DNA of 64,000 bases from Galdieria partita (taxonomy: Eukaryota; Rhodophyta; Bangiophyceae; Galdieriales; Galdieriaceae): assembly GCA_025991245.1 (NCBI GenBank), contig BQMJ01000004.1:124001-188000 (forward strand), written 5' to 3'. The notes under the pieces are model-generated. The model was not told the origin of the DNA. It worked only from the letters and a program-made list of their open reading frames with translations, and made no database searches. The first letter of the stretch is position 1. The number at the start of each line of letters is the position of its first letter. Of this stretch, positions 16,738 to 26,838 are shown in pieces. Both the position numbers and the translations under genes were made by a program.

Positions 16738-17694
16738 TCAATGAAACAGCCTATTTTTGGATTGGAAAGTATTTTCATTTTTCCATTCAGAGACAACTTT
16801 ACAACGTTCAGTCTCTTGAGGATAAACTCCCTCAAGACTTCCACATAAACTTCCTTCAAGCATTCGAACTATGTCTCTTGCATCATAAATGTTGGTCCAG
16901 TCACTTCTATTTGACACAATGTTCACCAGACATACTAGAAAAATATAAACATGATCCTTATTAGGAGGACAAGGTGGGTGATAACCTTAAAGTCTCATTT
17001 GCTTCCAACTTGGTTTTCAAAATGAGGTCAAATACCTGTCTTGTTGATACTGTTTCTCATTTCAACAGAACCTTTAGGCATCAAATTCTGATTACCACTA
17101 GCGTTTTCTGGTAACTTCATTGTATTGTCTGTCACAGTCATATTAACAACGAACCAGTGGATAAAGTCTAAACCAGTGACACTGCCAAACAAATCGTTTT
17201 AATATTTCTTCTTCCTATCCAAACAGTGGAAAAACAGTACCTAACAGCATCAGGATCGTGCATCAATAAAAGGAAGGCCATATCAGCTGTTGCGCTCACT
17301 CCGTCCAACTTTAAACGACAATAAGAGTGTTGTTACTGATATAACTTACCCGCCAAGTTAAAGGTACAGAGCTTGCAGAATGTTCACAGTTGGCACAACC
17401 GAATTTTGAAGGAATACGAGAGCTATTTTTAAAGCAAGGAGAGTAAAGTGTCAATGAAGCACGTTTTCCTACAAGCTACTAAGTGTGCAAATGCAGTCTA
17501 TGCGTCACATAGAGAGTCGTACCATAACTCTCTCGTCGACTAGTTGAAAGAAAAGTAGAAGACTCTCGAAATACAGTAAGACCAACACAGATAAGTATAC
17601 AAAACGTTATTTTACACCACTTTATCAGTTTGCCCTTGTGTACTGCCTTTGAGCTCCTTCCAGACTGGCCCAGGAGATATTGTCCCTCGTTCAT
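16738..17694 (-). CDS. Membrane-anchored PEBP (YbhB/Raf-kinase-inhibitor-like) protein
   Basis: Phosphatidylethanolamine-binding protein fold. The ATG at 17692-17694 begins a roughly 30-residue basic head followed by a hydrophobic stretch (ITFCILICVGLTVF), so a signal anchor or signal peptide. The spliced protein then shows the ordered PEBP motifs: LTLYSPCFKNSSRIPSKFGC, SSVPLTW, LLLMHDPDA, a FIHWFVVNM strand, TGYHPPCPPNKDHVYIF. The ligand-site DPDA and CPP elements are intact. Introns fit at about 17475-17517, 17303-17350, 17192-17237 and 16993-17044. Bacterial YbhB-type and plant FT-type PEBPs usually lack an anchor. The ligand is unknown. The upstream small gene on the same strand ends 73 bp before this start. 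Confidence 0.82.
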
Positions 17695-17767
17695 CTTTTT
17701 CACAAAACTATTATCGAAAAATAATTTATTCACATGGAATACTTTATACAAATATCCTTTCTTCCTA

Positions 17768-18119
17768 TTACTTTCTTACAGTGCGTTTGACTTCTTCCTT
17801 CAACGCCTCTGAGAAGCTCTGTGATTTTACCCGAATGTTTGCGAACTTCTCTGCTAGTTTTTGTATTAACATGTCGGAATTCTTCTTAAAATTTCAAAAA
17901 CACTAAACTAAAACTGCAACCTGCACTTACCAAACCAGCGAGACTTTCCTTGCCCTTTGTCTGAATCAACTTTTGCTCGCCTTTTCTCACCAACTGTTCT
18001 ATAGATTGTGATGACCGAACAGCAAACCTTTGGAAAGCTTCGCTATTTGCCAGGTTCTTCACTATAACCTCATTTGCAAACCAATGTGCCACTCTTGCGA
18101 CTAGAAACGACCAGCGCAT
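17768..18119 (-). CDS. Small unknown protein
   Basis: Not recognised. The first in-frame ATG (18117-18119) gives about 100 residues, with an amphipathic N-terminus (RWSFLVARVAHWFANEVI) and a Lys/Glu-rich helical C-terminus (MLIQKLAEKFANIRVKSQSF). One intron, about 17889-17936, with a GTAAG donor removes an in-frame extension and joins KESLAGL to KNSDMLIQ. The stop is at 17768-17770. Composition and coding texture look real: basic, few rare features, both exons in frame. The initial hydrophobic helix could be a mitochondrial leader, which is only a guess. It is divergent from the aminotransferase gene (79 bp apart). Confidence 0.6.
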
Positions 18120-18198
18120 GGCAAGACCCAACCAATCCAATGGATTTACCAACAATTGCAATCATTTCTTCGCTTTACAAATTGACTAGTCACTTCTT

Positions 18199-19486
18199 AT
18201 GTCATTGGAGACTTTTGTTTATCCAAAGCCACCCTCTTTCTCCCCGTTAGATCCTCCACCTCGCTTATTATGTGGACCAGGGCCTTGCAATCCACATCCT
18301 AGAGTCTTGCAAGCTCTCAGTGCCACTGAACTTGGTCATTTGGATCCAAGCTTCCTGAAGATAATGGACGAAACAAAGGTAGGTTTCAACTTTTCTTGTC
18401 AACTAGCTGACCTTTCCTACCCTATCATAGGAACTATTGAAATATGTGTGGCAAACGAAGAACGAATTTACCATTCCAGTGTCTGGAACGGGAACGGCTG
18501 CTATGGAGGCTTGTGTTTTCAATCTGCTGGAGCCCGGTGAAAAATTGTTAGTTGGTTGCAATGGATACTTTGGCCAGCGATTAGGACAAATAGGAGAACG
18601 TTGTGCCGCAACAGTCATTCGTATGGAAAAACCGTGGGGAACAGTGTTCTCTTTGGAAGATATTGCAGAACAACTCGAGAGGCACAGACCTCAGGTATTG
18701 GCTCTGGTCCATGCAGAAACGTCAACAGGAGCTTGTCAGCCCATGCAAGGCGTTGGAGATCTTTGCAGGAAATATAATTGCTTGTTACTTTTGGATACTG
18801 TCACCTCCATCTCTGGTATTCCAGTTTACATTGACAATTGGAAAGTAGATGCTGCTTATGCAGGAACTCAAAAGTGTCTAAGCTGTCCTCCAGGAATGGC
18901 ACCTTTAACATTTGGACCTCGTGCAATGGAAAAGTTGAAAAATCGGAAGACTCGAGTACCCAGTTATTATTTAGACATGTCTTTGGTTGCTTCTTATCTT
19001 TTAGGTGAAAATGGAGGTTCAAAGAGATCTTATCATCATACTGCTCCTATCAATATGTGTTATGCTGTGAGAGAGGCACTTTATATTGCAGCTGAAGAAG
19101 GTTTAGAAAGAAGGTGGGAGAGACATAGAGAAAATGCAGAAGTATTTTGGAACGGTTTGAAGCAACTAGGATTGGAACCTTTAGTGGAAAAGGAACATCG
19201 ATTGACTTCTTTAACAACTGTAAAAATTCCGCAGGTATATTCGTATGACTTTACATAACATTTCTGATACAAAATGGTTTAGGGAGTGGATGGCAAGGAA
19301 GTAATTTCCATTTTATTGAATGAATATAATATCGAAGTTGGAGGCGGTCTGGGAGAGTTGGCTGGAAAAGTATGGAGAGTCGGACTTATGGGTTATAATA
19401 GTCGTCCCGATGTGGTATTGACATTACTGGCTGCATTTGAAAATGCTTTGAAAAAGGTTGGCTATATCAAATCGAACAGATTTTGA
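18199..19486 (+). CDS. AGXT: Serine-pyruvate / alanine-glyoxylate aminotransferase (class V)
   Basis: PLP-dependent aminotransferase of photorespiratory and glyoxylate metabolism. Domains in order: [18 protein letters not shown] at the start, [11 protein letters not shown] phosphate loop, [26 protein letters not shown], and the PLP lysine in [16 protein letters not shown] near 18857-18905. The C-terminal subdomain has [21 protein letters not shown]. Introns 18379-18430 and 19235-19282. The C-terminus (KSNRF) is not an obvious PTS1, so peroxisomal location is not shown by the sequence. No leader is evident before the catalytic fold. Length is about 395 residues, normal for the family. Confidence 0.93.
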
Positions 19487-19653
19487 TTGGTCTTTGTTAT
19501 GTTTGTTGGAGTGAAATAAAACAAGTTGCCTCATGTCATTTGCATTCGTTATTTGAAAATTCAGAATTCCTCATTTTCTTTATTTTGTAAGATACTAAAC
19601 ATTCTTCCAAGTATGTCCTCGTCGTGAAAGTAGCATTATCGACTTAAACTCTA

Positions 19654-21399
19654 TTATTCATCCACATCAAACCTAATTTTGCTGTTTTGTGGCTGCTGTT
19701 GAGGAGTTTGAAAAGCACTCTTTTGTGGTGTTGAACCCCCACGACCTCCTCGGAAACTTCCACGGCCACGAGACTCTCCCCGGAATCCACCTCTTGAGTT
19801 GCCTCTGCCACGAGAACCGCCTCTTTCATTTCTTGAAGATGGCGATGAGCGCTTTGAGGTGGAAAGATTAATTCTCAGCTTTCTACCTCGTATCTCTGCT
19901 TGCTCATTCATGTCACAAGCATTCCGAGCAGCCAATGGGCTCTCCATCGATACAAATGCAAATCCCTTCAGTCGATTAGTCTCTCTATCAAAAGGCATCC
20001 GCACTTCTTTCACGTTTCCACATGATGAAAAAACGTCATATACCTCTTCTTCTGAACAATCAAAAGGAAGATTTCCCACAAATACACAATCATCATCAGG
20101 TACATCTCCCGTATTCATCGATGAAAAAGAAGATGATGCCTTCACAAATGGCTGAAAAGAATTGTGATTCATGCCAAAGTTGTTTGGAGCAACTCTATGT
20201 ACAGATACATCTTCTTCATTAGCAAAAGAAGACTTTTCTGGTTTTACTGTCTTCTCTATCTTTGACTTGGATGATGTAACTGCCGAAGGATCTTCCTCCG
20301 AACTCTTCTCTGAGTTGCTATCGGATGTTTCTTCTGAAGAGGAGCTCTCTGAACTACTTGCATCTTCGGAATCAGAAGATTCTGTCTTTCTCCTCTTTTT
20401 CGTCTTCAAATCTGAAGACAAATTTTCGGCTGCCTTCCGTTTGTTTACTGGCACATTATCGTGTTCACTTGAAGACTCACTGCTTAGCAGTTCTTCTTCG
20501 GAATTCCCAGAACTAGATGACTCATCGGATGATTCTGAACTATCCTTTTCAAAACTTTTCTTTGAAGATTCGTGTTCCTCCTCTTTTCTACTTACGGGTA
20601 CCTTCTTCTTGGGTATTCCAACCATTTTCTTTCCGTCCGTTTCATCTCTGTCTCTCTTCTTACTCGAAACTTCGACTTGAGTCTTTCCCTGCTTCTTATC
20701 TGTTCCTACAGATGAAGATGAACTAGACGAGGACCCATTTGAGCTTGAATACTCTGAAGAAGAACTTGAAGCCTCCTTTGTCTTATTCTTCAGGGTCGCA
20801 TCCTCGTTTTTTCCAACTATCTTATTTTTCAAGTTCTTCACTCTCGATTTCTTATTTTGGGTCTTTGTTGGGACTGAAGATTCAGATGAGTCAGAAGAAG
20901 AGGAGCTTGCGTCGGTCGAACTGCTTTCTGAAGAGGAGTTCTCGTCCGATTCCGAGCTATCTTCACTCTTTCTTGAAGCACTAGAACTCGAGGAACTGTC
21001 GCTACTCTCGCTTGAAACTTTTGTGCTCTGCTTTCCTGTGACAGCTGTATGCAAGGAACTGGGAGCTTTATCCTTTGGAGAATGACTCAGTTTCTTCAAA
21101 GAAGAACTATTCTTATCATGTGAAACACGAGCTTTACCAGAAGAAGACGACGATGATAAACTTTTTGAACTGCTCGAACTTGTGTCCTCATCATTTTCTG
21201 AAGACGACGACGAACTGGACGACTCTGAAGAAGAAGCGCTTGACTGGGATACTGGGCTTTCGCTAGAAGCGGAATCAGTCTCTGAGGAAGACTGCGAGGA
21301 ACTTTTGCTCGACGAGGACTCTGATAGACTACTTGAAGAGGTCGACTCGCTTCCGGAGGATGCTGATGACGACTCACGAGCAGATTTCTTTTTGGCCAT
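19654..21399 (-). CDS. Nucleolin-like protein: acidic Ser tract, one RRM, RGG tail
   Basis: Likely nucleolar RNA-binding protein of the nucleolin/Nsr1/gar2 type. The first ATG is at 21397-21399 (AKKKSARESSS). The first roughly 400 residues are Ser/Glu/Asp-rich clusters separated by Lys-rich NLS-like runs (KKRRK, KKKVPVSRK), which suit casein-kinase-type phosphorylation. A single RRM follows: RNP2 as CVFVGNLPF and RNP1 as KGFAFVSM. The tail is glycine/arginine-rich (GGSRGRGNSRGGFRGESRGR) and ends in RFDVDE. About 581 residues without introns. Yeast Nsr1 and fission-yeast gar2 have two RRMs. The biased codons create long open frames on the opposite strand that are not genes. Confidence 0.85.
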   Translation of the reverse strand: MAKKKSARESSSASSGSESTSSSSLSESSSSKSSSQSSSETDSASSESPVSQSSASSSESSSSSSSSENDEDTSSSSSKSLSSSSSSGKARVSHDKNSSSLKKLSHSPKDKAPSSLHTAVTGKQSTKVSSESSDSSSSSSASRKSEDSSESDENSSSESSSTDASSSSSDSSESSVPTKTQNKKSRVKNLKNKIVGKNEDATLKNKTKEASSSSSEYSSSNGSSSSSSSSVGTDKKQGKTQVEVSSKKRDRDETDGKKMVGIPKKKVPVSRKEEEHESSKKSFEKDSSESSDESSSSGNSEEELLSSESSSEHDNVPVNKRKAAENLSSDLKTKKRRKTESSDSEDASSSESSSSEETSDSNSEKSSEEDPSAVTSSKSKIEKTVKPEKSSFANEEDVSVHRVAPNNFGMNHNSFQPFVKASSSFSSMNTGDVPDDDCVFVGNLPFDCSEEEVYDVFSSCGNVKEVRMPFDRETNRLKGFAFVSMESPLAARNACDMNEQAEIRGRKLRINLSTSKRSSPSSRNERGGSRGRGNSRGGFRGESRGRGSFRGGRGGSTPQKSAFQTPQQQPQNSKIRFDVDE

Positions 21400-21417
21400 C
21401 GTCGTCGTCCAACCCAA

Positions 21418-21684
21418 AATTGATTGAATGCTTTGAAATTATGACAACATTTCTGTTCGTTGCAGCAATACACACACTGATTTTCATTATTGGTCTATTC
21501 TAAACGAATTATTCAAGCACTTTCCATAATTCACCAATATACACTACTAAATAGAGTTTTCGTTGTCTTCAAGTATAATCAAGAGGCAAGCCACTTAGTA
21601 AGGCATACATCAACTTTCGTTTGAATAGTTGTATCGTTTTCTTCTATTGATGATATTGCTCCTTATAAAAATTTTGCTTGTGTC
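21418..21684. other. Short intergenic region
   Basis: AT-rich spacer between the nucleolin-like gene (its 5' side) and the stop of the small gene at 21685. It should hold the nucleolin-like promoter. No other feature seen. Confidence 0.4.
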
Positions 21685-22083
21685 CTAACAATGCTGTTTA
21701 AAGTTCACTTTGAGATTTCCAAAGTAAAAGTGTCTCAATAGCTTTGTCACAATTCTCAATTTGTCTCTGGAGATCGAATAGCATCAAAAGGTCCACAATT
21801 ATCTACATAGGATAGTCATCCAATCCATTTGTTATAGCAACTCGAAAATCATAGAATAGATATTCAAAGTCTTTATTATTCATCTGAAATATTTATAAAA
21901 GTCGAAAACGTATCATTTGACAATTTTCCAATGTCTCTTGTTGAGAGAAAATGGAACATCTATATGAGTATCAAAGAGAAGAAGAATAGCAGTACTGCTA
22001 CCGAGACTTCCAGGAGACTCTTTCTTGCAAACAAGTGATATTTTGTGTTTTAAAAATATTTCATTGATTCTTACTGCTGACAT
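21685..22083 (-). CDS. Possible small unknown protein (three exons)
   Basis: Not recognised. The ATG at 22081-22083 starts SAVRINEIFLKHKISLVCK and runs to FSLNKRHWKI. A GT-AG intron at about 21883-21921 joins to NNKDFEYLFYDFRVAITNG, and a second intron of about 40 nt (21767-21806) joins to DKLRIVTKLLRHFYFG, ending at a TAG at 21685-21687. Phases agree at both junctions, giving about 105 residues. An alternative reading through the second intron ends soon after. The start is 41 bp from the divergent ITPase ATG. Short, unsupported by any known family, so low confidence. Confidence 0.35.
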
Positions 22084-22124
22084 TGTCTTCGTTGATGATA
22101 AGGAAGAAATGAAAAAATTATGAA

Positions 22125-22805
22125 ATGAATTTTGTTGCTTATTGGTGGCCAACTTCTTCTGTAGAAAACTTTCGTTATTGTTGCAACAACAAGGACGTAC
22201 GTTCTTTGGGCAACAATACCTTATTTATGAAGACTGGACGAAATCTTACAATCACTTTTGTGACGGGAAACCAAAACAAGTTAAACGAAGTACGATCCAT
22301 TCTGGCAAAGGTGGACAAAGTTTTCATAGAAAGCAAATATGTTGATCTCCCAGAGTTGCAAGGCGAGCCAGAAGATATTGCTAAAGAGAAATGTAGACTG
22401 GCAGCCAAAGCCGTTGGAGGACCCGTTATGGTGGAGGACACTTGCTTATGCTTTAACGCACTAAAAGGTTTGCCAGGACCCTACATCAAATGGTTTCTTC
22501 AAAAACTTGGCCATGATGGTCTTAATCGCCTTTTGTATGGTTTTGAGGATAAAAGTGCTTATGCTTTGTGTACTTTTGCATTTTCTTTGGGGGCAGAAAA
22601 TGAACCTGTCGTTCTTTGTGGCAAGACTGAAGGTACAGTGGTGCCTCCACGAGGCCCTTCTGTTTTTGGGTGGGATCCTATTTTCCAACCAGACGGTTCT
22701 TCATATACATATGCAGAAATGGACAAAGCTGTCAAAAATCAATTGTCACATCGTTACAAAGCGCTAAGAGAACTAGAAAAGTATTTAGTTGAGCACATAC
22801 TTTGA
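22125..22805 (+). CDS. ITPA: Inosine triphosphate pyrophosphatase (ITPase/HAM1)
   Basis: Nucleotide-sanitising enzyme that hydrolyses ITP and XTP to monophosphates. Diagnostic motifs: [16 protein letters not shown], the [17 protein letters not shown] specificity region, [20 protein letters not shown], and the C-terminal [19 protein letters not shown] with [10 protein letters not shown]. No introns. The first ATG (22125) adds about 34 residues ([18 protein letters not shown]) before a second in-frame ATG at 22227 ([12 protein letters not shown]). The second start matches the usual family length, and the longer form would carry an organelle-type leader. Catalytic acidic and lysine residues are present. 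Confidence 0.93.
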   Translation: MNFVAYWWPTSSVENFRYCCNNKDVRSLGNNTLFMKTGRNLTITFVTGNQNKLNEVRSILAKVDKVFIESKYVDLPELQGEPEDIAKEKCRLAAKAVGGPVMVEDTCLCFNALKGLPGPYIKWFLQKLGHDGLNRLLYGFEDKSAYALCTFAFSLGAENEPVVLCGKTEGTVVPPRGPSVFGWDPIFQPDGSSYTYAEMDKAVKNQLSHRYKALRELEKYLVEHIL

Positions 22806-24070
22806 TTTCTCGAAATGATCAAGATATTCATAAAAGAAACTACAAAACACTAGACTCTAGAGTGCTATGGTTGTATAGTTTGCGCATACATTTTGCATTG
22901 TACTTACCTCGAACCGTTCCCATATGAGAACAATCCAAAAGTTTTGTATTGTGCCCGTCGCATTGCGCAACTTTTGACTACAGTTTTCTTAGTACTTTAC
23001 AGACACAAGGTATCTTTAGTTGTATTTGTCTCGATTGATATGCATAAAAGTTAGATCTTCGGTGATTGCTCCTAGTGGAGGACTTTTGGATTTTCACTTT
23101 TCTATACAAAACTACACTCACACTGTTGTTCTCATTTACTGAAAACAGTGTTTTTTAGTTTTGTAATATTAAGTGCCAAGTTGAATACTATGCATGTACG
23201 TCATACATTGCAAATAGAATGGCAACTTGGCAACAGTACATAAGAGCTTTTTCAAGTAAACAGTAGATTCAAATATCTTTCACCAGGTGAAAGTATAGAA
23301 GTTCTCAATTGATATTGTTACTTGCAAAAAGCAAGTTCAGTAAGACATTGGTGTTGCTTTGATCCTCTTGTTATGAACTTTTCCTGATAACAACGTGACT
23401 TGGCTCACTGCTCATTTCTCAAGTAATAGACTTGCGAATAAGCCAAAGCGATCAAACAGTTGTTAACCTCAAGAGAAAAATTATCAACTTGTTACATTTT
23501 TATATCCGATAGGAATCTTGGCGGAGTTGCCCAAATACATCAGAATAAAAAGCTTGCTATCGAGTTGGCAAATATTTGTTTGACTCTCTTGTAAACCATT
23601 GGAATACTTAGACAGCTGTATATCGTATTATAAACGAGCCAAAGATCCTAGTTCAGAATCACTTCATTCTTTGCAGACTTGGTGTTATGTTTACGCCTTA
23701 CAGAACTGGATTTTACCTTCTTCTTTGAAGCGGGTGTACTTTCGTTGTTGATTTTTGAAATTTCTTACAATTCTGGACTGCTTTCTTTTCATGAAGCTTC
23801 CCAGTAACGACAGAACTGTTATCATCTTGGAATCTGCTAAACTCCTTTGAAAAAAGCTTTTGCACGGTTCAAGGTTAAGTAGAATATATTAGTATATCAC
23901 CCTAAAGTTTATAACAGAATATGTATTACATTTCGAGATAGTTGTCCAGCTTTTATTGGTCTCCCTAATCATCACACAAGACAACAACCACAACGAGTGG
24001 CGCAATCCACTTTGGAAGAAATGCCAAAGAGAAACTCTCAAGTAGAAAACCATCACCGATCGCTAAACTG
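22806..24070. other. Large intergenic gap (1.27 kb) with clustered inverted repeats
   Basis: By far the longest gene-free stretch here, between ITPase and the alcohol dehydrogenase. No convincing ORF on either strand. A minus-strand stretch near 23640-23880 is open in all three frames, which argues against coding. It carries several strong inverted repeats (listed separately), a 16-nt palindrome with one mismatched pair, GTTCCCATATGAGAAC, at 22916-22931 and a near-perfect repeat at 22931-22951. It should include the dehydrogenase promoter. It may also hold a non-coding RNA gene. Confidence 0.5.
23174..23335. other. Cluster of three hairpins, candidate structured RNA or regulatory DNA
   Basis: Seen directly: TGCCAAGTTG (23174-23183) and its exact complement CAACTTGGCA (23223-23232) enclose a second stem, TGCATGTA (23191-23198) with TACA-T-TGCA (23204-23212, one bulge) around the loop CGTCA. 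A perfect 17-nt palindrome CTTTCACCAGGTGAAAG follows at 23277-23293, then CTTGC-AAAAA-GCAAG at 23321-23335. No snRNA, snoRNA, SRP or RNase P signature was recognised. The strand cannot be assigned. Confidence 0.3.
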
Positions 24071-25267
24071 ATGACTTTGTCCTTTTTCTCTTCGTTTACT
24101 AGAAGTGTTTGGTCTGGTGTCAAACTAGAGAAAATGTCGTTATCAACTATGAAAGCTTGCGTTTTTCCTGGTGTCGGACAACCTATGCGGACAGAAATCT
24201 TGCCTATTCCAAAACCACAAGAAGGTGAGGTTCTTGTAAAGGTGGCGGCTTGTGGAGTTTGCCATACAGATCTACATGTTATAAAGGGAGAAGTGAAGTT
24301 TCCAACTCCAGCAGTATTAGGACACGAGATTTCCGGGATAATTGAAGAACTAGGTCCTGGAGTAAGAAGTGAGATGCTCAAAAAGAATCAAAGAATAGTT
24401 GCTTCCTTCATCATGCCTTGCGGATGGTGTCGTTTGTGTTCTGTTGGAAGAGATGATCTTTGTGAGAACTTCTTCAACTATAATCGTTTAAAGGGCCAGC
24501 TGTATGATGGAAAAACCAGGCTTTTTCGTGAAGACAAGTCTCCAGTTTGGATGTATTCAATGGGAGGCCTTGCAGAGTACTGCGTAGTACCTGCAACGGC
24601 TGTATTTCCTGTACCGGATAATATGTCATTGGATACTTCTGCGATTCTTGGTTGCGCCGTATTTACCGGTTATGGCGCAGTTCGTCATAATGCTGATCTT
24701 CGTATCGGTCAGCGGGTTGCAGTTGTTGCAGCTGGCGGTATTGGCTTGAATGTCATCAACTGGAGTAAACTAAGTGGTGCATCTCAAATAATAGCCTTGG
24801 ATATAGATGATAAAAAACTGGAGTTGGCAAAACTGATGGGCGCAACTCACACTCTTCGTTCTGATAGTAAGGATATCGTACAAAGGGTGAAAGATTTGAC
24901 TCAAGGAGAGGGAGTGGATGTCGCCTTTGAAGCATTGGGAACTCGTCAAACCTTTGAATTGGCAATGGAAATTATTCGAGACAGTGGGAAAGTAGTAGCT
25001 ATTGGTATTGCTCCTGCAGGAACTACTGCTTCTGTGGATATTCAGAGATTAGTAAGAAGAGGCTTACAAGTCGCGGGTTCATATGGTGCTCGAGTTCGGG
25101 CGGATATGCCAGAAATTGTGAGAATTGTTGCATCCAATGACTCTTATAAAAAGTCAATTACTGCTATCTATGAATTGGATGAAGCCAACCAAGCATATGA
25201 AGATTTAAAGAATCGTAAAATTGTAGGACGTGCAATTGTTAAAATGCCTAGTGCAAATTTTTCTTAA
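24071..25267 (+). CDS. Zinc-dependent medium-chain alcohol dehydrogenase, possibly organelle-targeted
   Basis: MDR-superfamily oxidoreductase. The first ATG gives a leader (TLSFFSSFTRSVWSGVKLEK) rich in Ser, Phe and basic residues. The catalytic domain begins at KACVFPG. Catalytic zinc ligands are in CGVCHTD and GHEISG, and the structural zinc cysteines in CGWCRLCSVGRDDLC. The nucleotide-binding loop reads VAAGGIGLNVINW. Substrate is not determined by sequence; alcohol, aldehyde or quinone reduction are all possible, but the zinc ligands favour a dehydrogenase. About 398 residues without introns, unlike most neighbours, which is compatible with bacterial origin or an intron-poor gene. A later ATG (24134, MSLSTM) would give the leaderless form. 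Confidence 0.85.
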   Translation: MTLSFFSSFTRSVWSGVKLEKMSLSTMKACVFPGVGQPMRTEILPIPKPQEGEVLVKVAACGVCHTDLHVIKGEVKFPTPAVLGHEISGIIEELGPGVRSEMLKKNQRIVASFIMPCGWCRLCSVGRDDLCENFFNYNRLKGQLYDGKTRLFREDKSPVWMYSMGGLAEYCVVPATAVFPVPDNMSLDTSAILGCAVFTGYGAVRHNADLRIGQRVAVVAAGGIGLNVINWSKLSGASQIIALDIDDKKLELAKLMGATHTLRSDSKDIVQRVKDLTQGEGVDVAFEALGTRQTFELAMEIIRDSGKVVAIGIAPAGTTASVDIQRLVRRGLQVAGSYGARVRADMPEIVRIVASNDSYKKSITAIYELDEANQAYEDLKNRKIVGRAIVKMPSANFS

Positions 25268-25374
25268 TAAAATGAAGAGTGTATTCGAAACTACATTGAG
25301 TTCCAGTCATTGCTTTGTACTAGTTGGTTGCCCATTGAAATTTCTCGTTTCAAGTTGTGAAAAGTATTGTCAAC

Positions 25375-26838
25375 ATGGAAGACATTAGAGAGTTGGTTGG
25401 ATTCAACGTTGACGACGGTTATATAGAAGCACTCGTTCGTGGTTATAAGAGCGTAAGACTTGTAGTGTGTTCTAGAAGGTAATCTTTACCGATCGATGTA
25501 CTCTAGTCGTTGCTTTCTTCCATAGACTATGTCAACTTGACACAGTGTGAGACGTTGGAAGATGTACGTATGCACTTGAACGTGAGTCTCTCAAGGTCTT
25601 TGATAATTTTGAATTGTTTGAGCTTGTGCATTTTAGGGTACAGAATATTCAGTGGTGTTACAGGACGAACCTAGTCCTCTCAGTGCTTCTATAATTGCTG
25701 AAAAATGTTCAATCAAACTGGTTTCGGACTTTCAGTATATTCGTTCGCAGAGTACATACCCTCTTACAAAGTTTCTGGACTATTTGACTTATCCGTACAT
25801 GATCGATAACTTGGTCTTGCTGGTAACAGGAACTTTGCACGAAAGAGATATTGGGGAGCTTTTAGAAAAGTGCAATCCTCTTGGCAGCTTTCCAGCCATG
25901 GTAAGTTGACGTGACTTTGAGTTTTTGGCAAACCAACTGCTTCTTTAGTCAACTCTTTCAATTGTATCAACACCAGAGGAGCTTTATCGGGAAATCTTAG
26001 TTGACACGCCGTTGGCACCCTATTTTGCAGAATGTATATCTTTTGATGACTTGACAGAAACGAACATTGAAATTATTCGCAACATTCTATATAAAGCCTA
26101 TCTTGAAGATTTCTATCGTTTCTGTAGCAGTCTTGGTGGCAGTAAGGAATATCGTGGTTTCTTATTGCACAGATCGTTTTGACAATAACTTGTTTTAGCT
26201 ACAGAGAAAATTATGAATGAAATCTTGCAGTTTGAAGCTGACAGAAGAATTATCAATATTACTTTGAACTCGCTAGGTAAGTTGTGTCACATAACCCTAC
26301 AGTAACTAAGTTAAACTCAGGATCCAAATTGAGTCGAGAGGAACGAGAAAATTTGTATCCTTCCATTGGAAGCCTTGTATGAGAACTCCTTGCGTCTCCC
26401 ACTTGTTGACTTTACACCTGATTAGGTTCCTGAGGGTACAATGAAACTGGCTCGAGCAGAAGATTTGCAATCGGTGAATTCCATTTTGGACTCGTATGAT
26501 TTATTTCGTCGTCTTCTTCAGTATTCCACAGATAGTCCGGGAAAATCTCTTGAAGATTCTTTTATAGAATACGAGGTTTGACCAGTTCTAATACTTCCAA
26601 TGTGAAGTCATATCTGACTTGTACGCAAGGTTCAATTGTCGAAGAAAACTTTTGAACAGCAATTTCATTACGGCGTCTTTTATGGATTCTTAAAACTTAG
26701 GGAACAAGAAATTCGGAACATATTATGGTTAGTGAGAACTTATTGGTTGAGACAAAAGTAACTTGTTTTTGAAGGATTTGTGAATGCATTAGTCAAAGGC
26801 ATCGTACGGGAATTGGCAACTACGTAACCATATTTTGA
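25375..26838 (+). CDS. ATP6V0D1: V-type proton ATPase subunit d
   Basis: Central-stalk cap of the V-ATPase V0 sector on acidic compartments. The start [23 protein letters not shown] at 25375 is typical of the family. Later segments: [68 protein letters not shown] and [26 protein letters not shown]. At least seven short introns interrupt it. The stop TGA is at 26836-26838, after GNYVTIF. No targeting signal, as expected for a cytosolic peripheral subunit. Confidence 0.93.

Noticed and set aside
20171-20680. Long plus-strand open frames across the nucleolin-like gene (also 21182-21427)
   Set aside because: They are the complement of Ser/Glu codon repeats; no family features, and the minus-strand RRM and RGG protein explains the region.
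22900-23060. GTACTTACCT on the plus strand, matching the 5' end of U1 snRNA (ACUUACCU)
   Set aside because: No U1 loop I (GAUCAYGAAG-like) or convincing Sm site follows, and the string is also just the complement of a strong splice donor.
23640-23880. Minus-strand Lys/Ser-rich open stretch
   Set aside because: Open in all three frames at once and no start or family; likely composition.
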